Source of the DNA: a virus
Direction: 5' to 3' (one strand)
IMG/VR virus record: IMGVR_UViG_3300021964_000012
Span: 64,001 to 128,000 of that record
Length of the DNA: 64,000 nucleotides
Shown: positions 7,748-15,974 of the stretch, one piece after another
Numbering within the stretch: the first letter of the stretch is position 1
Layout of the letters: the number at the start of each line of letters is the position of its first letter
Translations under genes and position numbers: made by a program
The notes under the pieces: model-generated
Database searches by the model: none
What the model was told of the DNA's origin: nothing
The model's input: only the letters and a program-made list of their open reading frames with translations

Positions 7748-9091
7748 CTATGTTTTATATAATTTAATAAGTTCGTTTGCAAGTTTTTTATCACTTAATT
7801 TGCTTATCTCTCTTATGTGCCTATCACCAACACGATTGATCTTTTGTTTGAAACCCTTGTATTCTACTTCAGAATAGTCTACACCTTGATGTTTAACAAT
7901 ACTTGTATCTTCAAACCCATTTGGTATAAGTTCCTGTTGGCTATATATTTCTAATTTATCTATATCAATAAACCAAGCAAACTTGCCTTGGCTTGTCAAT
8001 GGTACAAAGCCTGTGCGACATTCAGGAAATATTTCAAAAAACCTTTCCATACAACGTGCATATTTACTTACTATATCCCATCTATCTGCGACTATAAAGT
8101 TTCCTTTTTCCATTGGGTACTTTGCGTTTTTTCCTAATTTTTTATCTGCATTAAATATTTCAGGCCGAGAAATTACATAATTTAAGTGATCTTGATCGTA
8201 AAATTTAAAAAAGGATAAGGTATTTGTTAAATCAAACTTTTTGTTGGCTAGTATATACTCTCGAAATAGTCTACTTTCTTTAATTAATGTTTTAACATTT
8301 CCTGGATGAGCCCAAAAGTAAATTGTATTCAACAAACCACCTCTATCATTCATTGCACTGTCAAGAAACGTAACGTACCAGCTATTTTTATAATAGACCA
8401 ATTGAGGTTTGTCTTTGCCAATGATAAAGCAACCCAGTGGGTCCATATCTAATTTTTGATCTAAATTTGTAGGCACACCATAATCATAAGGTGTTGCTCC
8501 ATTGTAAAAATTTTCAATTTGTAACGAGCTCATCGGCTCAATTATTGTACCACATTGTGGGCGTTTGAAAATTGCATATTCGTCTGAGAAATGTTCGAGT
8601 AATTCGTCCTCATGTTGATACAAAAAAGTTTGCTTATCTATTTTATCACGATATTTGTAAAGGCTAGGAAACGCATTTTCTCTGTACTCTTCATTCATGT
8701 TGTCATCAGTTTCAGTGAAAAAATGCATAACAGTCTCATCTACGCGAATATTGTTTTCAACAAAATCTAACAAAATTCTTTGACTGTCATAGCCGCCACT
8801 GTATAGTAAAGCAACATGTTTATATTCTTTTTTAAGTCTTTTTATAAAATCCAAACTATAGTTGTAATCCATGTCAAGAGTTTTGTCTGCAAGTGCATTT
8901 CTAAACTCATCCATTAGTGCTGGTGCACATACAAACGGCAACCAACAATCAAACACTTTTTCATACCATTTTACTAGGAACACGTTACCTAATCGTTTGC
9001 CGTCAGGAGTTTCCCAGTAGAAAGAGTAATTCATCTTTCGTGCTTGGCGGTTACCTAGTTCTACAAGTTCTAATAATTTTTCTTTAGACAT
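7748..9091 (-). CDS. PP-loop ATPase, asparagine-synthetase-like domain without glutaminase
   Basis: 447 residues. The ATP-pyrophosphatase loop LLYSGGYDSQRIL lies near residue 97 (SGGxDS). No MCG glutaminase start and no CxxC zinc site, so it is neither complete AsnB nor QueC. PP-loop enzymes adenylate a carboxyl, carbonyl or base before amination or thiolation. The long C-terminal part is not recognisable. It heads the run of oxygenases, L33-like protein, SHMT and AsnB, and starts 27 bases past the terminator hairpin of the transporter gene, so part of its transcription may be read-through. Function unknown. Confidence 0.6.
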   Translation of the reverse strand: MSKEKLLELVELGNRQARKMNYSFYWETPDGKRLGNVFLVKWYEKVFDCWLPFVCAPALMDEFRNALADKTLDMDYNYSLDFIKRLKKEYKHVALLYSGGYDSQRILLDFVENNIRVDETVMHFFTETDDNMNEEYRENAFPSLYKYRDKIDKQTFLYQHEDELLEHFSDEYAIFKRPQCGTIIEPMSSLQIENFYNGATPYDYGVPTNLDQKLDMDPLGCFIIGKDKPQLVYYKNSWYVTFLDSAMNDRGGLLNTIYFWAHPGNVKTLIKESRLFREYILANKKFDLTNTLSFFKFYDQDHLNYVISRPEIFNADKKLGKNAKYPMEKGNFIVADRWDIVSKYARCMERFFEIFPECRTGFVPLTSQGKFAWFIDIDKLEIYSQQELIPNGFEDTSIVKHQGVDYSEVEYKGFKQKINRVGDRHIREISKLSDKKLANELIKLYKT

Positions 9092-9117
9092 CTTAAGTTC
9101 TTTGTAAATGCAGAAAT

Positions 9118-9144
9118 AGTATGACGAGCAGCACTCGTCATACT
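9118..9144 (-). terminator. Hairpin terminator after the binding-protein gene
   Basis: Perfect 11-base inverted repeat (AGTATGACGAG / CTCGTCATACT) with a 5-base loop, 27 bases past the stop of the periplasmic binding-protein gene. On the minus strand it is followed by ATTTC, a short U-rich stretch. This fits an intrinsic terminator, perhaps leaky. Confidence 0.7.
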
Positions 9145-9170
9145 ATAAAGTTTCGATTGATCAATAAGAT

Positions 9171-10133
9171 CTATTGTAGTTTACCAGCTTTCCAGTTGTT
9201 CACTGTATCAGCTTTAACACCACCTGGCATCCAATCAGCAGCATCTTTCCACCAATCTTCTAAACCAAGACCTCTTTTTTCCAATTCAGCTGAAGTTGGA
9301 ATAAAAGCAGTACCATAGTACTTCTTAAGGTCTGCATCGTTAGACATCATGTCACCAATAACAGCTTTAGCATCTGCTTTTTGAGCTTCATTTAGTTTAA
9401 TACCAAATACAACTGGAAATTCAACCAATGAACTTAATCCCCAATTTGGGAAAATATCAGCAAATTTAGCAGTACCGTTTACGCCACCTGTTGTAGCAAA
9501 ACAGTTTAGATCTGGTGTATTGATTTCTCTTGCAGTATAACCCAAGTACATTAGGTCAGTATCACCTGCTAAGAAACCTTTAAGTGTATTTGAAGAACCG
9601 TTGTATGCAACCTTCTTCCACTTGTTTCCAAACTGTTTTCCTAAGTCGGAGAAGTCATCTGGTAAGTTGTTAAAAGTACCAATTGTAACACGATCTTTTG
9701 CTTTGATCCATGCCATAATGTCTTTCAAGTCTGAACCGATATTGTCTGACTTACGAACACACATTGCATTTGATCTGTAAAAGAAAGGAGTTACATAACT
9801 AACGTCTTTGGTAACTTCTGGTGCAATAAAGCACTTCTTTCTAACTACATCACTAATCCATGATGATCCAGACTTAAAGTAAAATCCTGGACGGTCTGTA
9901 CCAGCAATGTATTTTTTGTTTTTAAAACAGTTAGCAGTATGTACTAACTTACTGTCATAACCTCTTTCTGTAAGAGCTTTCTGTAACATAACACCCTGTT
10001 TCCAGTTGTTACCTGTGTTAGAAGAAGCAACGATAACATCGAGGATCTTCTTTTCTGCCATTGCAGGACCAGAAACTCCTGCAAAAATTGTAAGTGCTAC
10101 TAGTACAGCACTTAGTCTTGATAGTAAGGTCAT
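9171..10133 (-). CDS. Periplasmic solute-binding protein, TctC/Bug-like
   Basis: 320 residues with a classic signal peptide: LSRLSAVLVALTIFAGVSG then AMA cleavage near residue 27. The mature part resembles tripartite tricarboxylate transporter (TTT) receptors: an N-terminal Rossmann-like VIVASSNTGNNWKQG strand-loop and the YNGSSNTLKGFLAGDTDLMY segment that corresponds to the TctC hinge motif. Four cysteines suggest disulfides in the periplasm. Its neighbour encodes a TctA-like membrane subunit, which supports the call. It has its own sigma70-type promoter and a terminator. It is a divergent member; the ligand (normally a carboxylate) cannot be read from sequence. Confidence 0.7.
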   Translation of the reverse strand: MTLLSRLSAVLVALTIFAGVSGPAMAEKKILDVIVASSNTGNNWKQGVMLQKALTERGYDSKLVHTANCFKNKKYIAGTDRPGFYFKSGSSWISDVVRKKCFIAPEVTKDVSYVTPFFYRSNAMCVRKSDNIGSDLKDIMAWIKAKDRVTIGTFNNLPDDFSDLGKQFGNKWKKVAYNGSSNTLKGFLAGDTDLMYLGYTAREINTPDLNCFATTGGVNGTAKFADIFPNWGLSSLVEFPVVFGIKLNEAQKADAKAVIGDMMSNDADLKKYYGTAFIPTSAELEKRGLGLEDWWKDAADWMPGGVKADTVNNWKAGKLQ

Positions 10134-10169
10134 ATATTTTTCTCCATAATTATGTTTAACCTATGTTGC

Positions 10170-10197
10170 ATTGTACAACACTTTAAGATGTTGTCAA
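10170..10197 (-). promoter_or_regulatory. Sigma70-type promoter for the binding-protein gene
   Basis: On the minus strand TTGACA (10192-10197), a 16-base spacer, then TACAAT (10170-10175), about 37 bases before the ATG at 10133. A GGAG Shine-Dalgarno lies between. Five of six bases match in the -10 box and all six in the -35. Confidence 0.75.
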
Positions 10198-10216
10198 CCT
10201 TTGTTTTGGTTTTTTT

Positions 10217-11626
10217 CTAACCAAAATGTAAATTATATAATACGTTCGAACTCATCAATAGTTTATCTTGCAATATAAATGCAATTAAAAGTATTAGTGT
10301 TTCAGTTCTACGTAAAATATAGCCTAGTGGCAATAACAATACCATTACGGTAAAGTGATACCACATGTCGTATTGTTGGAAACCTGTGTACAACACAAGC
10401 CCAACCAGTATGGCACCAGTAGCATATATCATGTGTACCATGTTAAGTTTTTTAAGAACATTAACATATTTCACTGCTGGCCAACACAATATGACTGCTA
10501 CCATATTAATAAAGACAAACCAATAGGTAAGTCTTTCAAAAAAGTTTTGTTCAATACTAATTCTCCAATTGATTACATAGCTGTTCATTTCAATTAGACT
10601 TATTAGTATGGTTTCACTAGGACTCATTGGAATACCAATCAGCATCAACGGCAACAACAATACTAATGTACAACTGTTGTTGGCAGTTTCAGCACTTATG
10701 AGTGATTTCATGTGTCCGTCTTCTCGATAGCTACCTTCCTTTATAGCACGTTTCTTTTCCACTGCATAACTGAAGTTACTTGCAATACCTGTACCAATGT
10801 GCGGTACCAATCCAACAATTGCTCCAAATATACTACCACGTATGCTGGCCCATTTGTTTTGCCACCAATGTTTAAAATGTACCATTGGCGAGCTATCGTC
10901 AAAGTAGTCTTTGTCGTTTTCATATTTGAAGTCTTTGAACTGTTCCACAGTGTTAAGCAATGTAGGAAACACATAAAGTGCTACCACCACTGGAAACAAT
11001 GGCAAGCCTTCGTATAAACTTGGGAAAGTGTCGTATGGAATAAAGCCTTCGCCGAAGATAAAAAATGGAACGTTGTGTTGTCCTATGAGTCCTAGTGCGG
11101 CTCCGAGTATAAAGACAACTCCATTTTCTCGCCAACTGCGTCCTAATAAGAATACCACACTACAAGTTGCAATCCACAGTATGCCAAACTGTATTTCTGC
11201 ACTATAAAAGTTCATTAGGCCGTGGATAACAAATGGAAGCACTGCAAAGATCACACAAACGGAGATGAACGATCCAAACACACTTCCAATTGCAGCTCCA
11301 CTTATTGCAAAGTTTCCTTGCCCACGTTCGAACAATCGTTTACCTTCTCGTACGGCTGGTAAACTACTGGATTCGCCTGGTATTCCAAACACTGTTGCAA
11401 TAACACTGCCACTGAACTGCGAAACACTTGCCAAGCCAAGATAAAATACCAACATTTGAAAGAGAGTTGACTCCATAAGAAATGGGTAAAGCATGAACAA
11501 CATTATAGTATTGCCAATACCAGGGATTAAGCCAGCTAAAAAGCCTGCAAGGATACCACCCATCACATGGATAAAATCTATCCATTCAAAAGAGCCTACA
11601 ATGTGTACAACACCATCGTCGATCAT
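10217..11626 (-). CDS. tctA-like: TctA-like membrane subunit of a tripartite tricarboxylate transporter
   Basis: About 469 residues and ten or more hydrophobic segments. Near the N-terminus it has GGILAGFLAGLIPGIGNT, the TctA signature G-x-x-x-G-x-x-PGxG, and later TVFGIPGESSSLPA, matching the TctA GIPG(T/S) repeat. The start at 11626 (MIDDGVV) is chosen because AAGGA lies 6 bases upstream; a start 20 codons earlier has no such site. No TctB gene is visible beside it; the last 60 residues contain extra membrane segments. With the binding protein downstream it would make a secondary carboxylate uptake system in the inner membrane. A transporter of this type is unexpected in a phage. Confidence 0.8.
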   Translation of the reverse strand: MIDDGVVHIVGSFEWIDFIHVMGGILAGFLAGLIPGIGNTIMLFMLYPFLMESTLFQMLVFYLGLASVSQFSGSVIATVFGIPGESSSLPAVREGKRLFERGQGNFAISGAAIGSVFGSFISVCVIFAVLPFVIHGLMNFYSAEIQFGILWIATCSVVFLLGRSWRENGVVFILGAALGLIGQHNVPFFIFGEGFIPYDTFPSLYEGLPLFPVVVALYVFPTLLNTVEQFKDFKYENDKDYFDDSSPMVHFKHWWQNKWASIRGSIFGAIVGLVPHIGTGIASNFSYAVEKKRAIKEGSYREDGHMKSLISAETANNSCTLVLLLPLMLIGIPMSPSETILISLIEMNSYVINWRISIEQNFFERLTYWFVFINMVAVILCWPAVKYVNVLKKLNMVHMIYATGAILVGLVLYTGFQQYDMWYHFTVMVLLLPLGYILRRTETLILLIAFILQDKLLMSSNVLYNLHFG

Positions 11627-11654
11627 AATCAATCCTTTACTAATAAAAATACTC

Positions 11655-11693
11655 TTAACAGTAACACAGATAGGTCTGTGGTTCAACTGTTAA
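11655..11693 (-). promoter_or_regulatory. Nested inverted repeat upstream of tctA-like gene
   Basis: Outer arms TTAACAGT / ACTGTTAA and inner arms CACAG / CTGTG around ACCTAT. On the minus strand a run of five T follows 5 bases later, so it can end transcription from upstream. It also overlaps a weak promoter-like pair (TTGAAC, 17 bases, TACTGT), with the inner repeat filling the spacer as an operator would. Either reading is possible; it is 28 bases before the tctA start. Confidence 0.5.
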
Positions 11694-11839
11694 CTTTACC
11701 TTTATTGTGAATTCGACTAGTGAAATAGAGCTGGGCGTTCTTGTTAAGTAAAGGCGTTAGCCAGGCGTCCGTTGTTGCTCGCGTCTTAGATGGCGCTGTC
11801 GATGTGAATATTTAGTGGGTGTGTCTATTAGGGTGTAAT

Positions 11840-12073
11840 TTATATGGCTTGTCTTTTGGTTCGATAATACATTACCTGGTTGGTATCTAAGCACTGAAAC
11901 CTCATGCCATTGTTTGTTGGTGCTATACTTTGAATGTCGTTGATAACACTTGGATTTTCTGTGAGATATTGTATGCATGCAGGTCTAGTTTTAAAACTAT
12001 CCTGCATGAGTTGCACTTCAATTCTATCAGTGTTAGGAAATGAAATAAATGCTACAATAAACCATTCTAGCAA
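11840..12073 (-). CDS. Small protein with hydrophobic N-terminus and a Cys pair
   Basis: 77 residues starting at a TTG that immediately follows the TAA of the upstream gene. The N-terminal LEWFIVAFISF is hydrophobic and is followed by a polar domain with two cysteines (RPACIQYL and RFQCLDT). Layout and size match the gene at 50465 (MNWLLVALV, then DECKTY and IRCFHT) and the upstream gene. Probably exported or membrane-anchored with a disulfide (inference). Function unknown. The 146 bases after it, up to the inverted repeat at 11693, hold no gene that I can support. Confidence 0.55.
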   Translation of the reverse strand: MLEWFIVAFISFPNTDRIEVQLMQDSFKTRPACIQYLTENPSVINDIQSIAPTNNGMRFQCLDTNQVMYYRTKRQAI

Positions 12074-12074
12074 T

Positions 12075-12284
12075 TTATTTTGCTTCTTCTTTGGTAAGAG
12101 CTAGTTTGTAACAAACTTTTTTTCCTTGAACACTATCTATTGTAATAGCTGGCACGTCTGCCTTTACTATTCTGCATTTTTCAAGTTCGTGCCATTTATA
12201 GCCTGCCTGTTTTTGTGCTTCTACTGTTCGATTGAAATCTGCATTGTCAACAGAAAACAATAATGCTAGTATTAATAATGCCAT
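12075..12284 (-). CDS. Small secreted-type protein with a Cys pair
   Basis: 69 residues with a short signal-like start (MALLILALLFSVDNA) and two cysteines (EKCRIVK and KKVCYKL). ATG preceded by AGGA at 8-base spacing. It is followed after one base by the TTG of the next small gene, which has the same layout. The pair may be periplasmic or inner-membrane effectors, or modulators of the adjacent transporter; this is a guess from location. Unrecognised family. Confidence 0.6.
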   Translation of the reverse strand: MALLILALLFSVDNADFNRTVEAQKQAGYKWHELEKCRIVKADVPAITIDSVQGKKVCYKLALTKEEAK

Positions 12285-12310
12285 TTTAGGTTCCTTTTAA
12301 ATTATAGTAT

Positions 12311-12344
12311 TATTTATAGTAACATTGAGACGACAGAATGTCAA
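12311..12344 (-). promoter_or_regulatory. Overlapping sigma70-type and T4-late-type promoters
   Basis: Minus strand: TTGACA (12339-12344), 17 bases, TACTAT (12316-12321). Overlapping the -10 is a perfect T4-type late box TATAAATA (12311-12318). Both point to the ATG at 12284, which leaves room for its Shine-Dalgarno. Confidence 0.6.
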
Positions 12345-12359
12345 CCTCATGCTTAAAAA

Positions 12360-13043
12360 TTACCAGTGTTCAGGCCAGGCATAGTGTCTGTTTAGTGTGT
12401 TGTATATCTGTTGTACCTTATACTTGATCTCACTGCCACTGTTAATCTGCTGTAGTCTTTTTAACCAGTCAACCAATTGAACAATTTCAGTTTTTGTTCC
12501 GCTATGACTGGTCCTACCTATAGTCAACGGCCTGCCTCTTTTGCTTGCAAAGCCATAATTCCACAGTGTTTCTATTTGTGTATGTCTATTTTTGATTCTT
12601 TCAAACTTGTCGTCCTTAAACTGAAAAAATCCTTGTTCGCTTGGCAACACACTATAGTTTTCATAGTTTAAATTAAGCTCTAAACATTCGACACCTTGAT
12701 CACTTACTTCGCTTCTCCAAGTGCTTCGACTCCAATGATTTTCACTGGTATCAAATGCTTTTAATTGTTCGTCTGTCATTATTTCGTTTGCTATTACGGC
12801 GTCGTTACCAAGAAATTGTATTACTTTTGGTGTAATCAATACTGTGGGTATGAACAGTTCTTCTGCACGTGATAGTATTTCTTTTTGGTTTTGAACACTA
12901 TGTTCCTTAGCACTTTTTTGTGCAGTAAACTGTTGCAGTTGTAAACCTGCACGTTCCTCATTGAAGTTTCTATAGTACCTACCGTTTTTAAGTCTATTAG
13001 TGACTTTAGTATATAGACTAATATCTTTGGTTTCTAAGTGCAT
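12360..13043 (-). CDS. Conserved-looking phage protein of unknown function
   Basis: 227 residues, soluble, no recognised domain. Visible features: a charged N-terminal half with many Gln/Lys/Glu, a central NHWSRSTWRSEVSDQG stretch and a basic KRGRPLTIGRTSHSG segment near residue 170, which could bind nucleic acid. ATG with a GGAG Shine-Dalgarno 8 bases upstream and a TTGACT-N16-TATAAT promoter directly before it. It stands alone on its transcript apart from possible read-through into the small genes after 12344. Function unknown. Confidence 0.6.
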   Translation of the reverse strand: MHLETKDISLYTKVTNRLKNGRYYRNFNEERAGLQLQQFTAQKSAKEHSVQNQKEILSRAEELFIPTVLITPKVIQFLGNDAVIANEIMTDEQLKAFDTSENHWSRSTWRSEVSDQGVECLELNLNYENYSVLPSEQGFFQFKDDKFERIKNRHTQIETLWNYGFASKRGRPLTIGRTSHSGTKTEIVQLVDWLKRLQQINSGSEIKYKVQQIYNTLNRHYAWPEHW

Positions 13044-13076
13044 TAATTAATCTCCAGTCTAATTCGATATAATTAC

Positions 13077-13104
13077 ATTATAACAAATAATCAGCAAAAG
13101 TCAA
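13077..13104 (-). promoter_or_regulatory. Extended -10 sigma70 promoter in a divergent gap
   Basis: Minus strand TTGACT (13099-13104), 16 bases ending in TGT, TATAAT (13077-13082). The TGn element just before the -10 makes it an extended -10 promoter. It serves the gene starting at 13043, and its -35 box touches the start of the divergent plus-strand gene at 13104. Confidence 0.7.
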
Positions 13105-13619
13105 TGGATAAAATGTTACTCACAATTGGTGATAGTTTTACATACGGAACAGAACTTCTTGACATCAGTCTGTCCTGGCCTTATCAACTAGGTGCAAGAC
13201 TTGGTATGCCAGTGGTAAATCTTGCACAACCTGGAGCAAGTAATGATTATATTGTACGAACCACTGTGAATGCTATCAATGAGTACAATCCTGATCTTGT
13301 GATTGTAGGGTTTACAACGCCTAATAGATTTGAACTTAATTGGGAACACTATACACCAACTAAAACACCAAATTACTTTGACAATTGGAATGAAGAATGG
13401 GCAGAGAACAAGTTTCATACTCAGGTTTGTGTACTAGAGAGCTATATCAAATGCAAAAACTATTTCTTAGGTCCATGGGATTGTGATATAAGCTATTGTA
13501 GTAATTACATTGGTACTTTAGTTGAAATGTGTGAAGGTTTTGATAAAGGTTCTGGAGGACATCCACTGGTACAAGGCCACACCGTAATAGCAAAAAAAAT
13601 ATCAGAAATTATTGGCTAG
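13104..13619 (+). CDS. SGNH/GDSL-like hydrolase (plus strand)
   Basis: 171 residues, compact, with all four SGNH blocks: IGDSFTYG near residue 8 (Ser nucleophile), NLAQPGASNDYI (Gly and Asn), and GGHPLVQGH near the C-terminus (catalytic His; the usual Asp is replaced by Gly-Gly). Two possible ATG starts lie 3 codons apart and neither has a strong Shine-Dalgarno. A plus-strand TATAAT at 13068-13073 may be its -10. The 3' end overlaps the convergent gene by 18 bases. Probably an acyl-ester hydrolase; substrate unknown. Confidence 0.7.
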   Translation: MDKMLLTIGDSFTYGTELLDISLSWPYQLGARLGMPVVNLAQPGASNDYIVRTTVNAINEYNPDLVIVGFTTPNRFELNWEHYTPTKTPNYFDNWNEEWAENKFHTQVCVLESYIKCKNYFLGPWDCDISYCSNYIGTLVEMCEGFDKGSGGHPLVQGHTVIAKKISEIIG

Positions 13620-13952
13620 CCATGATTCTAGATCACCGGTAAGATTTGCCATCATTGCTTCTTGTGAACCAAAGAAACTCAAACGTTTTTGTCCGTAGTA
13701 ATAAGGAAATTGCAGTTTTCGATCAAGACCAAGTATAACTCGTTTGTTCTTACGGGCATAGTTGTCAGGTAGCACATAATCCCAATATTCAAATTTAAGT
13801 TTTTTTAGTACTGTAAAACCTGTAGTGGTTAGACGCATTCCCCCATTTTCACGTGTGTTATACCACCATGAATGTAACGCAGTTTTGTACTCAGTACGAT
13901 TTTCTTCTAATAGATTAAGAATACTAAGTGTAAGTTTTTTCTTATCCCGCAT
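13602..13952 (-). CDS. Small basic phage protein, unknown
   Basis: About 116 residues from the ATG at 13952 (a TTG 4 codons earlier is also possible). Basic, with the phrase GGMRLTTTGFTVLKKL and a C-terminal SFFGSQEAMMANLTGDLESWL, which look like a winged or DNA-associated fold but are not a named motif. It overlaps the upstream gene by 11 bases and the convergent SGNH gene by 18. Co-transcribed with the genes from 14238. Unknown function. Confidence 0.6.
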   Translation of the reverse strand: MRDKKKLTLSILNLLEENRTEYKTALHSWWYNTRENGGMRLTTTGFTVLKKLKFEYWDYVLPDNYARKNKRVILGLDRKLQFPYYYGQKRLSFFGSQEAMMANLTGDLESWLANNF

Positions 13953-14238
13953 CTTTATAAACAACTTGACCTTTACTAAGTAATACCACAGTAAACTTGT
14001 CGGTCTTGAATTGTGTATTAAGTTTTTTTGCTAGGCTAATTGCATGCCCTGGGTTTGAGAAACTTACTTTTTTATACTTAGGCCCAGGATATTGTACCAG
14101 CATGTTTGATGTTTTTAGATTTATAGGTTTTTCATCAAAATATACTGCCCATATACCTTCACTGGCTAATACTTGTTCAGTTTTGTAAGTTACTTTGTCA
14201 GTGACTTCAACTAGTATCTTCGGTTTTGGTCTTGCCAT
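13942..14238 (-). CDS. Small phage protein, unknown
   Basis: 98 residues from the ATG at 14238 (MARPKPK), chosen because GGAG lies nine bases upstream; the ATG at 14253 overlaps that site. The protein is mixed alpha/beta with TSNMLVQYPGPKYKKVSF and a C-terminal FTVVLLSKGQVVYKDAG. No named family is recognised. A CATAAATA late-type box lies at 14257-14264. It overlaps the next gene. Confidence 0.6.
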   Translation of the reverse strand: MARPKPKILVEVTDKVTYKTEQVLASEGIWAVYFDEKPINLKTSNMLVQYPGPKYKKVSFSNPGHAISLAKKLNTQFKTDKFTVVLLSKGQVVYKDAG

Positions 14239-14256
14239 ATTCGTTATCTCCATAGT

Positions 14257-14264
14257 TATTTATG
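14257..14264 (-). promoter_or_regulatory. Late-type promoter box CATAAATA
   Basis: CATAAATA on the minus strand, one mismatch to the T4 late box TATAAATA, 18 bases before the ATG at 14238 with the Shine-Dalgarno in between. Single-box evidence only. Confidence 0.4.
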
Positions 14265-14302
14265 ATAAACTACGTAGATAACTTGGTTAACTGCTCAGTT
14301 AA

Positions 14303-14506
14303 TTACCATGTTCCACCATCTACTTCTATAGTATCTGGTTTTTGGAAATTTTCTTGTTTTTGAAGTAGATCTATGTCAAGTAATAGTTTGGTTATGTCTC
14401 CGTGTAGGTTTTTTGCATCCTGCATTGTCCAGACAAAATCTCTAGCATTTGTTGCATCACATTGTGCAACCCTGTCGATAAATTTTCTAATGTAAAGTCC
14501 ACTCAC
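14303..14506 (-). CDS. Small acidic helical phage protein
   Basis: 67 residues starting at a GTG that overlaps the upstream stop as GTGA. Mostly helical and acidic (DVxWTMQDAKNLHGDITKL type helix, then LLDIDLLQKQE) with a C-terminal DGGTW. No known motif. Translationally coupled to the gene upstream and so part of the RNase H transcript. Confidence 0.6.
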   Translation of the reverse strand: MSGLYIRKFIDRVAQCDATNARDFVWTMQDAKNLHGDITKLLLDIDLLQKQENFQKPDTIEVDGGTW

Positions 14507-14949
14507 TTGTAGTAGAATCCATCTGGTTCTCTAACTGGACCAACATAACCGTAACGATCTAGTATAATAAGTTTAGGACAAAACATTACCTTGGTTTTGT
14601 GATTGATTGTAACCATGTAATATCCTGCAGCATACCAGCTTTTAGATTTCTTTTCTTTGGTATATATTGGCAAACGTTGATTTATATCCCATACACCATT
14701 GTATGGTTTGCAATCTGTTGGAAATCGGTTTACTTGATTCTCTGGATGCTGGACACGTTCAAGTATGCTATCAAATTTTATTTTAGTAATGTCACGTAGA
14801 CTATTAATAGTTTTAAAACGACTTGCCTCTTTATTTGTTTTTAGAAAATAGCCAGTTGGAGTTTTTTCAACTGAACCAATCTTTTGGTTGTTTTGTTGTA
14901 AAACCCAAAACTTTCCATTAACTATAGGCTTTGCTATCGTGTCTGTCAT
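14503..14949 (-). CDS. Phage protein of unknown function downstream of RNase H
   Basis: 148 residues from the ATG at 14949 (MTDTIAKP), which overlaps the RNase H stop as ATGA and has AAGGAG upstream; a start 12 codons earlier lies inside RNase H. Contains KFWVLQQNNQKIGSVEKTPTG-type beta hairpins and a C-terminal KVMFCPKLIILDRYGYVGP stretch. It is rich in Lys/Tyr. Coupling to RNase H hints at a replication or repair link, but no domain is recognised. Confidence 0.65.
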   Translation of the reverse strand: MTDTIAKPIVNGKFWVLQQNNQKIGSVEKTPTGYFLKTNKEASRFKTINSLRDITKIKFDSILERVQHPENQVNRFPTDCKPYNGVWDINQRLPIYTKEKKSKSWYAAGYYMVTINHKTKVMFCPKLIILDRYGYVGPVREPDGFYYK

Positions 14950-15947
14950 ATTTTTAAAACTCCTTGGTATGTTTGATTCAACCAACGACCATACTGTTCA
15001 GCATTTTCGCTTAGTCGATTCAAATCGTATTTACCACAAAATTTAAGGAACTTAGAACCAACCTGTCCTACATCCTTGTTTGTGATTTGTTCTCTAATAA
15101 AATTGTCAAGTCTTTGTTTTATTTCTTCAGGTTGTGCAGTTAGATCGATCAGTTGTCGGTTTCGATTGTAGTCATCTAACACTCTGTGTTCTTTGCCTTC
15201 ATGATCTGTCCAACGTTGTAACATCATGTTGTTCCAAGCATAACCTTTGCTGGATCTATCTTCAAATGCTTCTTGTAAGCCAACCTTGTTTTTAGTGCCT
15301 TTCTTACGTACACCAGGAAATGCACTAAACACATTGTCACTGCTGTCGCCTCTCATACACTTTTCAAACAACAACCATTTAGGATTTGGAACTTCTTTAG
15401 GCAGTTTTGTTTTCTTGTCTATCACTGGCTTGCCTTTTGCATCAAATATGCCTTCGATGGTAATCAGTGTGTCATTGATGCCATTAAACTGTTTAACATT
15501 TTCTGCCAGCAGTTGATAAAAGTCACTGTCTGAACTGATAATAACATGTTCATCTGCAGGATGTAGATGTATCCAACGTGCTATAAGATCGTCAGCTTCT
15601 GCATCACCATCACGTAGTACACTACAATTAGTTTTTTCACGTAGGTATTGATTGAAGTCATCAAACGTATCCCAAAACAATTTTTCTTCTTCTTGCTCAC
15701 GTTCTGTTAGTGCGGCTCTTGCTTCTGAGCGATTGGCTTTGTATGGCTTGTAGTAATCTTTGCGCCAACTACGACCTTCTAAACAAAACACAACATGATC
15801 AGCATCAAACTTTTTTGCTACTTTGTTGATAGCGGCCATGCTGATGTGCAGTGCATATCCAACTTTCTCCCATGGATCACTTGCACGGAATGCAACGTGT
15901 CTTGCACGGAAAAACATATTAGCAGTGTCAATCAATAGATACTTCAT
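14946..15947 (-). CDS. rnh: T4 RNase H-type 5'-3' nuclease (FEN/PIN family)
   Basis: 333 residues. Removes RNA primers from the lagging strand in T4-like phages. Metal-site acidic motifs are in family order: LLIDTANMFFRAR at the start, DHVVFCLEGRSWRKDYYKPYK near 55-75, DGDAEADDLIARW near 120 (Asp cluster), ISSDSDFYQLL near 145, and CMRGDSSDN followed by FPGVRKKGT near 210 (helix-hairpin DNA grip). It is expressed from a consensus sigma70 promoter at 15975-16003. Replicative partners gp43 and gp45 are at 38.6-43 kb. Confidence 0.88.
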   Translation of the reverse strand: MKYLLIDTANMFFRARHVAFRASDPWEKVGYALHISMAAINKVAKKFDADHVVFCLEGRSWRKDYYKPYKANRSEARAALTEREQEEEKLFWDTFDDFNQYLREKTNCSVLRDGDAEADDLIARWIHLHPADEHVIISSDSDFYQLLAENVKQFNGINDTLITIEGIFDAKGKPVIDKKTKLPKEVPNPKWLLFEKCMRGDSSDNVFSAFPGVRKKGTKNKVGLQEAFEDRSSKGYAWNNMMLQRWTDHEGKEHRVLDDYNRNRQLIDLTAQPEEIKQRLDNFIREQITNKDVGQVGSKFLKFCGKYDLNRLSENAEQYGRWLNQTYQGVLKI

Positions 15948-15974
15948 AGTACACCTTTTGTTAGTAATATGTTT

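Noticed and set aside
7748-9091. PP-loop protein as the missing QueC
   Set aside because: QueC is about 230 residues and carries a four-cysteine zinc site near its C-terminus; this protein is twice as long and lacks it.
11694-11839. Hidden gene or tRNA in the gap before the small-protein genes
   Set aside because: A GC-richer stretch with repeated GGCGT words, but no frame with a start and Shine-Dalgarno and no tRNA fold.
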